This document shows, in pieces, positions 1 to 5,462 of a stretch of 8,282 nt of DNA. The notes beneath the pieces were generated by a model that was not told the origin of the DNA, did not search any database, and saw only the letters and a list, made by a program, of their open reading frames with translations. A program made the position numbers and the translations under genes. The DNA comes from Lachnospiraceae bacterium (lineage in GTDB: Bacteria; Bacillota; Clostridia; Lachnospirales; Lachnospiraceae), in the NCBI GenBank assembly GCA_003535955.1, contig DPZM01000207.1, forward strand, positions 3,081 through 11,362, written 5' to 3'. Positions within the stretch are counted from its first letter, which is position 1; each line of letters starts with the position of its first letter.

Positions 1-14
1 TATCGACGATTTCC

Positions 15-21
15 AAGGAGG
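15..21 (+). promoter_or_regulatory. Ribosome binding site of the secreted surface protein
   Basis: AAGGAGG lies 6 nt before the ATG at 28. It is a near-perfect Shine-Dalgarno sequence and fixes the start of the first gene. Only 27 nt precede the gene in this window, so its promoter cannot be seen. Confidence 0.85.
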
Positions 22-27
22 TAGTAT

Positions 28-2622
28 ATGAGAGACTTGACAGGATATTTAAAAAGAGTGATACCTGTACTTCTGGCGGGTACAATGGTCCTGACAGCGG
101 TTCCGCTGACTGTTTATGCGGATCTCATCGATGAGGAGAGTGACTTGCTTATCGCTGTGGATGAGGATGTGACCGCTCAGTATGGTATGGATAAAGGCGA
201 TGATTATGAGAGTTCTGAAGTTATCGAAAAAACTTACGAGGGTAACGGAACCTTAAGCGAAGCTGATCAGGAGGATCCGGATGCTTTGCTTGAAGGCTAT
301 ATTGACCGGCTTGTCAGAGAAGAAATGTATGGCGACGGTGAAATAACCCCTGACGGGGTTGCGCGAAGGGAATCGCTTGTTGGTGCAAATCAGTATATGT
401 ATGACTTTCTGTCAGAGAAGATTCAAGATGTCGCAGCGGGCAAAATATCATCAACGGTTTTTGACACAGGGACTATCGATCTTAAACCCTATTTGGGAAG
501 CAAATACTCATTCACAAAAGAGGAATTGGGTGTAAGTGATCTGTACAGTAATGAGGCAGTGAATGCGGTCCTGGAAAAAGCCGGTATTGATATGAGTCAG
601 CTGTTAGACGCTTTGCTTACGGATTATCCTTATGACCTGTACTGGTTTGACAAAACATACGGTTATTCCTATTCATGGAGCCCTTCGACAAATATATCCG
701 GAAATAGGCTTTCGGTTTCAAGTGTATCCTATACCATACAGATGTATGTATCTGCCGATTACAGTAAGAATTCATATACCCAGACCACGAATGTTAATAC
801 CACTAAGACCGGTGCTGCGAGCAATACCGTATCTAAGGCTGTTCAGGTGGTGGAAAAAGCGGTATCGGAAGGCTGCAAAACCGATTACGAAAAGCTGAAA
901 TACTATAAGACGTATATATGCGACAGCACTACATACAATAAAAGTGCTGCTGCCGGAGGAATAGCTTACGGTGACCCATGGCAGCTTATATATGTTTTCG
1001 ACGGAGATCCGTCCACTACTGTAGTATGTGAAGGATATTCCAAGGCATTTAAACTCTTGTGCGATCTTTCAACCTTTAATTATTCATCTTTTGACTGCTA
1101 TCTGATGAGCGGTAAGATGGATGGAGGTAACCATATGTGGAATACCGTCAGAATGAATGACGGCAAATACTATCTTGTTGATGTGACGAATTGTGACAAT
1201 GACTACGGTGTGGAGGATAACAGGCTGTTCCTTGTAGGAAGTCCTTCGGCGAGCGCTGCATCTTTTTCGGTAATAAGGCCGGATCTTCCGGTTTCCTCAA
1301 CATCTTATCTTGTTGGGGACACAATACAGTACGCTTATGATAATGATACGATCGCTCAGTTTACCGAAACCGAGAGAACGCTCGCCAAAGACGCTTATGA
1401 TCCGTCTTCCGCTCCTGAGCCCGAACCGGATATAAACGTTTCGGTGACTCTTGATGCCAACGGCGGAGCGGTTGATACCGATAAGATCACGGTAGTATAC
1501 GGGTCTGTATACGGAACGCTTCCGACACCATCATTTGAAGGTAATAACTTCGAAGGCTGGTACACGTCAAAATCAGGCGGGGACAAGGTACTGAGCACTA
1601 CGACCGTTACAAATAAAGACGCACATACGCTGTATGCTCATTGGAGTCCTGTCTCCAGTCCGGAAGATCCTGAAGAACCCGAGGATCCTGAAGATCCCGA
1701 AGATCCCGAAGATCCCGAAGATCCGGATGATCATAAGGTTGTGCTTAATGTGGCTGTTGTAGAGGGCGGGAAGATCCTTAATCCCGATCTTGCCAAGACC
1801 GGCGAGGACGGCAGGGATTACTTGATCACAATCGGCGATAAAAGGATTGCAGCAGTAAACAACAAGGGAATGATCCAGGGTAAAAAGGCCGGGACCACGA
1901 CGGCAACCGTAATTAAGAAAGACAGGGAATATACAATTAATATATCGGTTGTCAAGGCCGGTTTCACTGCCAAAACCTACAGGATAAACACAGGAGATAC
2001 GGTTTCGCCCATCTTTACAACGGAGGCTGAAATATCATCATATTCTTCGTCCAAGCCCGATATCGCACAGGTATATCCCGCGGCCGGAGGATTATATGTT
2101 GTTGCTGACAAAAAAGGTACTTCCAGGATAACTGTCGTATGTAACGGTAAAAAATATACGGCCACGGTTAATGTATACGATCCCTGCATTGACGGAGTGA
2201 GTACGCTGATCCTGGATAACAAAACATCCGCGCTGAAGGTTAAGAACGGTTACGGAAAAACAACATGGGAGTCGGATAACAATGATGTGGTTACCGTGAA
2301 GAATGGTAAGATAAAGGGTCTGTCAAAAGGCACTGCAACAATAACCGCGGTTAACAACGGCCGGATCATGACGAAAGTGATAAAGGTTTTTAAAGTCCCG
2401 GAATTCGAGCAGGAGAAATATGTAACAAGTGTGGGAACGCCTGTCAGTGTTGTGTTGAAAAGGGATGACGATCAGGGAGACCCTGTATACAGTGTGAATA
2501 ACGGAAGGCTTGCCGAAATAGATGAAGACGGCATCCTGATACCGAAAGCGAAGGGTACGGTAAAGGTAACCGCGATCCTCGACGGCAGGAAGTATACAGC
2601 GCAAGTGAAGATAAACCCATAG
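28..2622 (+). CDS. Secreted transglutaminase-like protein with InlB-type repeat and Big_2 (Ig-like) domains
   Basis: This is an 864-aa exported protein. Residues 1-31 form a signal peptide: a basic start (MRDLTGYLKR), a hydrophobic core, and a probable cleavage after VYA. Residues ~32-270 are an acidic then Ser/Thr/Tyr-rich region without a named domain. Residues ~271-400 are a transglutaminase-like/papain-fold core, with Cys334 in CEGYSKAF, His369 in GNHMWNTV and Asp385 in YYLVDVTNCD, so the triad is intact. Residues ~472-540 match the InlB B-repeat/Flg_new pattern (LDANGG, FEGWYT, LYAHWS). A Pro-Glu-Asp linker follows at 545-568, then about four Big_2-like modules (~570-640, 642-716, 719-788, 789-862) with the recurring G-x-K-x-G-T-x-x-x-T pattern. 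There is no LPXTG signal, so it may be released or held by the repeats. Known relatives of this architecture are surface proteins; whether this one crosslinks, hydrolyses or only binds is unknown. Confidence 0.88.
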   Translation: MRDLTGYLKRVIPVLLAGTMVLTAVPLTVYADLIDEESDLLIAVDEDVTAQYGMDKGDDYESSEVIEKTYEGNGTLSEADQEDPDALLEGYIDRLVREEMYGDGEITPDGVARRESLVGANQYMYDFLSEKIQDVAAGKISSTVFDTGTIDLKPYLGSKYSFTKEELGVSDLYSNEAVNAVLEKAGIDMSQLLDALLTDYPYDLYWFDKTYGYSYSWSPSTNISGNRLSVSSVSYTIQMYVSADYSKNSYTQTTNVNTTKTGAASNTVSKAVQVVEKAVSEGCKTDYEKLKYYKTYICDSTTYNKSAAAGGIAYGDPWQLIYVFDGDPSTTVVCEGYSKAFKLLCDLSTFNYSSFDCYLMSGKMDGGNHMWNTVRMNDGKYYLVDVTNCDNDYGVEDNRLFLVGSPSASAASFSVIRPDLPVSSTSYLVGDTIQYAYDNDTIAQFTETERTLAKDAYDPSSAPEPEPDINVSVTLDANGGAVDTDKITVVYGSVYGTLPTPSFEGNNFEGWYTSKSGGDKVLSTTTVTNKDAHTLYAHWSPVSSPEDPEEPEDPEDPEDPEDPEDPDDHKVVLNVAVVEGGKILNPDLAKTGEDGRDYLITIGDKRIAAVNNKGMIQGKKAGTTTATVIKKDREYTINISVVKAGFTAKTYRINTGDTVSPIFTTEAEISSYSSSKPDIAQVYPAAGGLYVVADKKGTSRITVVCNGKKYTATVNVYDPCIDGVSTLILDNKTSALKVKNGYGKTTWESDNNDVVTVKNGKIKGLSKGTATITAVNNGRIMTKVIKVFKVPEFEQEKYVTSVGTPVSVVLKRDDDQGDPVYSVNNGRLAEIDEDGILIPKAKGTVKVTAILDGRKYTAQVKINP
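1660..1731 (+). repeat. In-gene 9-nt tandem repeat encoding an acidic PED linker
   Basis: The stretch encodes residues 545-568 as repeated Pro-Glu-Asp triplets with two small deviations (PEE and PDD). At DNA level the 9-mer GAAGATCCC recurs back to back, flanked by diverged copies (GAAGATCCT, GAAGAACCC, GAGGATCCT). It forms a stiff, negatively charged spacer between the InlB-type repeat and the Big_2 modules. The nearly identical central copies suggest recent slippage growth. Confidence 0.85.
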
Positions 2623-2624
2623 TC

Positions 2625-2801
2625 ATGAAGCAGGTATTTGACACGATGAGTGAAGCCACGGGAGTTGACTTTACCGAGATCATGAGAGCCGGTACATATG
2701 ATGCCAGGGTCAACCGTAATGTGAACCTGTCCGGTAATGCTCTGAATGTGCACATGGACAGGGCTGCAAAGGAAACAAGAGAAACAAAAGATACGGAATA
2801 A
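2625..2801 (+). CDS. Small ORF of 58 codons, unknown function, possible C-terminal remnant
   Basis: The frame begins MKQVFDTMSEATGVDF and ends KETRETKDTE. It starts 2 nt after the stop of the surface-protein gene. Codon choice (AGG, ATC, GAG, GCC, AAC) looks like that of the real genes, and the product is a soluble, charged peptide with no signal sequence or membrane helix. No good Shine-Dalgarno sequence precedes the ATG, so translation would depend on reinitiation after the upstream stop. The same frame is open only back to 2526, inside the previous gene. The motif order (TGVDF, then DARVNRNVNLSG) reads like the tail of a larger protein, loosely like the end of an SPFH/flotillin-type protein, but I cannot support that from memory. 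It could be a true small gene, a relic of a lost gene, or a chance frame. Confidence 0.4.
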   Translation: MKQVFDTMSEATGVDFTEIMRAGTYDARVNRNVNLSGNALNVHMDRAAKETRETKDTE

Positions 2802-2804
2802 ACA

Positions 2805-2827
2805 GTCCATGCTATTGGACATTTTAT
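2805..2827 (+). terminator. Weak hairpin with T-rich tail after the 58-codon ORF
   Basis: GTCCA (2805-2809) pairs with TGGAC (2816-2820) across a 6-nt loop, followed by ATTTTAT. The stem has only 5 bp, so this is at best a weak terminator. It sits just 3 nt after the stop codon at 2801 and just before a much stronger hairpin. Confidence 0.3.
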
Positions 2828-2828
2828 A

Positions 2829-2875
2829 CCTCCCCGTCTGATATGATATTACCATCAGATGCGGGAGGTGTTTTT
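2829..2875 (+). terminator. Terminator-like hairpin that also holds the next gene's ribosome binding site
   Basis: The 5' arm CCTCCCCGTCTGAT (2829-2842) pairs with ATCAGATGCGGGAGG (2854-2868) through an 11-nt loop, with one G-T pair and one bulged base. TG and then five T follow (2869-2875), which is the form of a Rho-independent terminator. The last six bases of the 3' arm, GGGAGG (2863-2868), are the Shine-Dalgarno sequence for the ATG at 2876. In any RNA reading through from upstream, this site would be paired and translation blocked. The structure can therefore act as terminator, translational lock or both. Confidence 0.6.
2839..2847 (+). promoter_or_regulatory. Extended -10 promoter element for the 69-aa membrane protein
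   Basis: TGATATGAT matches the extended -10 form TGnTATnnT. No good -35 lies at 16-18 nt (TTGGAC at 2815-2820 is 21 nt away), so activity would rest on the TG extension. Transcription would begin near 2853-2855, after the 5' arm of the overlapping hairpin, leaving the Shine-Dalgarno sequence free in that transcript. Confidence 0.4.
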
Positions 2876-3085
2876 ATGAGGATATATACTAAGTATTGTA
2901 AAGGCAGGGATAAGCGGATTGGTGAGGATACACTCCGTGGGATGATTGCGGGAGTGGGCGGAGGTATACTGTGCTGGCTGGGATTTAATATGCTGGTTTT
3001 TATCGGGAATCCGTTCTTCGGAGCAGCCGTTCTGTTGATATGGTTCATATATATGATATGCGGGATTCTATATTTTACGAGGTAA
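2876..3085 (+). CDS. Small two-helix membrane protein of unknown function
   Basis: The product has 69 aa. A basic, cytoplasm-like N-terminus (MRIYTKYCKGRDKR) is followed by a Gly-rich hydrophobic segment at ~21-44 and a second at ~48-67, ending YFTR. This predicts a hairpin of two membrane helices with the short Gly-Asn-Pro turn between them. The ATG at 2876 was chosen because GGGAGG lies 7 nt before it. An in-frame ATG at 2843 falls within the hairpin loop, has no binding site, and would add 11 residues that read the stem sequence. I recognise no family. The gene lies alone between a terminator-like hairpin and the promoter of the efflux operon, with no terminator of its own that I can see. 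Confidence 0.6.
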   Translation: MRIYTKYCKGRDKRIGEDTLRGMIAGVGGGILCWLGFNMLVFIGNPFFGAAVLLIWFIYMICGILYFTR

Positions 3086-3100
3086 TGGAATTATTTGGGG

Positions 3101-3129
3101 TTGACATTTGTGATGACAGGGTGTATTCT
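3101..3129 (+). promoter_or_regulatory. Sigma-A-type promoter of the efflux operon
   Basis: A perfect -35 TTGACA (3101-3106), a 17-nt spacer and a -10 TATTCT (3124-3129) form a strong vegetative promoter. Transcription should start near 3135-3137. The palindromic operator begins at 3140, so a bound repressor would block promoter clearance or early elongation. Confidence 0.8.
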
Positions 3130-3139
3130 TAAAGCATAA

Positions 3140-3156
3140 ACCGACCGGCGGTCGGT
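3140..3156. promoter_or_regulatory. Palindromic operator, probably for the TetR-family regulator encoded at 4667
   Basis: ACCGACCGGCGGTCGGT is a perfect inverted repeat with 8-bp arms around a central G. Its size, GC content and ACCGAC/GTCGGT core resemble sites known for TetR/AcrR-type dimers. It overlaps or lies just after the predicted transcription start. The only DNA-binding protein in the window is the TetR homologue two genes downstream in the same transcription unit, so repression with autoregulation is the natural reading. The pairing of this regulator with this site is inferred. Confidence 0.75.
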
Positions 3157-3188
3157 CGGGAGCGTGGATCATACCGGAACCGTCAGAT

Positions 3189-3242
3189 ATGCTAAGTCGA
3201 GCGAGGCGGGCCAAAGAGAGGATGAAGCGAAATGAAAAATAA
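3189..3242 (+). CDS. Possible 17-aa basic leader peptide overlapping the MFS start
   Basis: MLSRARRAKERMKRNEK is encoded in the leader of the MFS gene and overlaps its start by 11 nt. It is very rich in Arg and Lys. Drug-exporter and resistance genes are sometimes controlled by stalling on such short upstream peptides. However, no convincing Shine-Dalgarno sequence precedes this ATG and I see no clear alternative stems, so it may well be chance. Confidence 0.15.
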   Translation: MLSRARRAKERMKRNEK

Positions 3243-4593
3243 TGCGGCGGAAAATAATGCAATAAAAAGTAATACAACGAATAATAATGCTAAGAAAAGT
3301 AATTTCGGTAAGTTTATGCTCCTGTGGGGCGGCGAGCTTATATCATCGATAGGCGGCGGGCTGACAAGCTTCGGACTCAGTGTATATGTATTCAGGATGA
3401 CAGGGTCTGCATCGGCAACGGCTCTTGTTGCCCTGCTTGCGTTTCTGCCGACCCTTCTTTTGAGCGTTCCGGCAGGAGTGCTGGCAGACAGGATGGACAG
3501 GCGGCTTCTTATGATCATAGGGGACGGATGTTCGGCGATAGGAATTATTTATATCCTTATCTGTATGTTAAGGGGAGGAGCAACCCTTACTCAGATATGC
3601 ATCGGTGTGACTGTAAGCTCCATATTCTCAGCCCTGCTTGAGCCTGCGTACAGGGCCACGATAACCGACCTTCTTGATAAGGATGAATACACAAAGGCAA
3701 GCGGGATCGTGGGACTTGCGGGAAGCGCAAGATACCTTATATCTCCCCTGATCGCAGGATTGCTGCTTGCAGTTTCCGATATAAGCCTTCTGCTTATGAT
3801 CGATATATGTACCTTCTTCCTGACGGTCATTGCAACCCTTATTGTAAGGAGTCATCTTGAGGCTAAGAAGGAAGAACATACAACATCCTTCATGGCCGAC
3901 CTTAAGGAGGGCTGGGGTACGGTAACAGGGAACAGGGGAATACTTCTCCTTGTATTGATGACATCGGGCGTAACGCTCTTTATGGGTGCCATACAGATAT
4001 TGTCTGAGCCCATGATCCTTGATTTTGCCGACAGCAAGACTCTGGGGATCACGGAAACCGTGTGTGCATCGGGAATGCTGGTATCCGGAATACTGCTTGG
4101 GATCCGTGGTATAAAGGGAGGATATGTCAGGTTCTTATCCGCTTCATTGTGCGGCTGCGGGATCGCGATGATATTCTTCGGAATGCGTGAATACATTCCG
4201 CTTATCACTGCTGCGGGTTTTTCGTTTTTCTTCATGCTTCCCTTCGCGAATTCCTGTCTTGACTACCTGACCCGCACCAATATTCCCGATGAGCTTCAGG
4301 GCAGGGCCTGGGGAGTTATAGGCTTCATATCACAGCTTGGATATGTTGTTGCTTACGGTCTTTTCGGAGTACTGGCCGATGCGGTGGCAGGATGGACCGG
4401 ACAGGGCGTAGGCCGGGGCGCAGGGATCACGATAATGGTATCGGGACTAATCATGGCGGTGATCGCCATGGCAATATCTTTTAATAAGGACATACGGAAG
4501 TTGGAGTCGGCAGGATTGACCTCGGTAGGGGTGAATGCAACGGAATTGGCGGCGGTGGCTGGTTCAGGACAGGAAAGCGCGGTGGAAATATGA
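3232..4593 (+). CDS. MFS exporter, DHA3/MFS_3 type (macrolide-efflux-like)
   Basis: The product has 453 aa, somewhat longer than the ~400-420 aa usual for this family because of an N-terminal Asn/Lys-rich head (residues 1-24) and a C-terminal tail after residue ~418. Twelve membrane helices are expected; clear hydrophobic segments occur at ~28-55, 62-84, 93-113, 120-137, 158-181, 185-205, 237-256, 273-292, 300-317, 321-342, 358-382 and 396-416. MFS motif A is seen as GVLADRMDRR (82-91) between helices 2 and 3, and the GRAWG motif at ~357-361 is typical of the Mef-like MFS_3 group. Such proteins use an ion gradient to export drugs or small hydrophobic compounds; the substrate here is unknown. 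GAGAGG (3216-3221) lies 10 nt before the ATG. The gene is first in an operon behind a TetR-type operator. Confidence 0.85.
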   Translation: MKNNAAENNAIKSNTTNNNAKKSNFGKFMLLWGGELISSIGGGLTSFGLSVYVFRMTGSASATALVALLAFLPTLLLSVPAGVLADRMDRRLLMIIGDGCSAIGIIYILICMLRGGATLTQICIGVTVSSIFSALLEPAYRATITDLLDKDEYTKASGIVGLAGSARYLISPLIAGLLLAVSDISLLLMIDICTFFLTVIATLIVRSHLEAKKEEHTTSFMADLKEGWGTVTGNRGILLLVLMTSGVTLFMGAIQILSEPMILDFADSKTLGITETVCASGMLVSGILLGIRGIKGGYVRFLSASLCGCGIAMIFFGMREYIPLITAAGFSFFFMLPFANSCLDYLTRTNIPDELQGRAWGVIGFISQLGYVVAYGLFGVLADAVAGWTGQGVGRGAGITIMVSGLIMAVIAMAISFNKDIRKLESAGLTSVGVNATELAAVAGSGQESAVEI

Positions 4594-4632
4594 TCATAAA
4601 ATGAACCGCCCTAAAGGATTGGCTTTACGCCC

Positions 4633-4645
4633 GGGAAGTGTTCCC
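4633..4645. repeat. Small inverted repeat between the MFS and TetR genes
   Basis: GGGAA and TTCCC flank a 3-nt GTG centre within the 73-nt gap (4594-4666), followed after ATG by TTTTG. In RNA it is a 5-bp hairpin, too weak for a reliable terminator, and it might only moderate readthrough. It does not resemble the 3140-3156 operator. I see no independent promoter for the TetR gene in this gap. Confidence 0.35.
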
Positions 4646-4666
4646 ATGTTTTGTAAGGAGAGAATT

Positions 4667-5281
4667 ATGGCTGAATCGAAGAGTGCTGAAGAGAGAAGAG
4701 AGGAAATAATGGATGCCGCGGCCGGCTTGTTTTCGACCAAGGGATACGAAGAGACGACCACGACGGACATCATGAAGAAGGTGGGGATCGCGAAGGGAAC
4801 CCTGTATTACCATTTCTCATCCAAGGAGGAGATACTTGATGCCATGGTCGAACGAATGGGCAGGCGGCTCATAGCTGCGGCAAGGGCCTGCGCGGCCACT
4901 GACGCGCCGGTATACGAGAGGTTTCTTAAGGTGATGCTGTCCCTTAACGCGAACAGTATAGGGGGCGAAGACCTTATTGAGATCATGCACCAGCCAAGGA
5001 ACGTGCTCATGCATGAAAAGTCACGCGCCATGGTGATCCGCGAAGCAGGACCTGTTCTTGCCGGCCTCGTAAAAGAAGGCGTGGATGAGGGGCTATTTGA
5101 CTGTAAATATCCGGAGCAGACCGTTGAAATGATCATGGTTTACGTCCTTATCGCATTTGACGGCAGCTGTATCATTAAAGCCGGTATGGAGCCAGAGAGG
5201 ATAGACGGCTTTATCGCCATCATCGAGAGGATGCTTGGGGCAAAGAAGGGTACTTTTGATTTTGTAAGACAGCTGTTCTGA
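4667..5281 (+). CDS. TetR/AcrR-family transcriptional regulator
   Basis: The product has 204 aa, a normal TetR length. The N-terminal domain has the usual three helices: EERREEIMDAAAGLF (8-22), then the helix-turn-helix at ~31-50 with TTTDIMKKVGIAKGTLYYHF, ending in the family hallmark YYHF followed by SSKEEIL. The rest is the helical ligand-binding and dimer domain. The ATG at 4667 was chosen because AAGGAG lies 6 nt before it and the protein then begins with a standard TetR start; a longer in-frame reading from 4535 lies inside the MFS gene. It probably binds the 8+1+8 palindrome at 3140-3156, repressing the MFS gene, itself and perhaps the downstream ABC genes. The ligand is not predictable. 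Confidence 0.9.
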   Translation: MAESKSAEERREEIMDAAAGLFSTKGYEETTTTDIMKKVGIAKGTLYYHFSSKEEILDAMVERMGRRLIAAARACAATDAPVYERFLKVMLSLNANSIGGEDLIEIMHQPRNVLMHEKSRAMVIREAGPVLAGLVKEGVDEGLFDCKYPEQTVEMIMVYVLIAFDGSCIIKAGMEPERIDGFIAIIERMLGAKKGTFDFVRQLF

Positions 5282-5348
5282 AACCTGTGAAGATACACAT
5301 CGTGAATTCCGATGGCATAAAATCACCGGTTTCCAAAGAAAAGGCTGT

Positions 5349-5462
5349 ATGCCCAGGAAGCCTTATGAAAGAGAAAACTCTGAATCCGATATGCTGCGGA
5401 GGAAAATCTACCGGCTGCTTAAAACGGCGGGCTTTGTCAGAGAAGAGAGGTTAGCTGTATGA
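5349..5462 (+). CDS. Small ORF of 37 codons, overlaps the permease start by ATGA
   Basis: The peptide starts MPRKPYERENSES, continues with a basic helix-like stretch (MLRRKIYRLLK) and ends VREERLAV. Its stop shares the ATGA at 5459-5462 with the permease start, the classic sign of translational coupling. GAAAAGG lies 4 nt before its ATG, which is usable though slightly close. The same frame is open back to 5268 with no start codon, so it may be the 3' end of a degraded gene. No family is recognised. It is highly charged and soluble; a small regulatory peptide, a coupling ORF or a relic are all possible. It accounts for most of the 177-nt gap between the TetR and permease genes, in which I see no promoter or terminator. 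Confidence 0.4.
   Translation: MPRKPYERENSESDMLRRKIYRLLKTAGFVREERLAV

Noticed and set aside
1660..1731. Short tandem repeats considered as a CRISPR or iteron array
   Set aside because: The units are 9 nt with no spacers and translate in frame to a Pro-Glu-Asp linker in a secreted protein.
2843..2875. An upstream ATG for the small membrane protein, adding 11 residues
   Set aside because: It lies in the hairpin loop without a ribosome binding site, whereas the ATG at 2876 has GGGAGG at 7 nt.
4535..4666. A longer N-terminus for the TetR regulator starting inside the MFS gene
   Set aside because: The added 44 residues are an out-of-frame reading of the MFS end, and AAGGAG before the ATG at 4667 gives a standard TetR start.
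5298..5314. Small inverted repeat CATCG/CGATG around GAATTC after the TetR gene
   Set aside because: Only 5 bp per arm, no T-run for termination and no similarity to the operator at 3140; not strong enough to call a site.
5287..5454. A GTG-started 55-aa frame in the gap after the TetR gene, containing CCGGKST, which looks faintly like a nucleotide-binding loop
   Set aside because: There is no ribosome binding site and the composition is not protein-like. The overlapping frame ending in ATGA at 5462 fits coding use and operon spacing much better.
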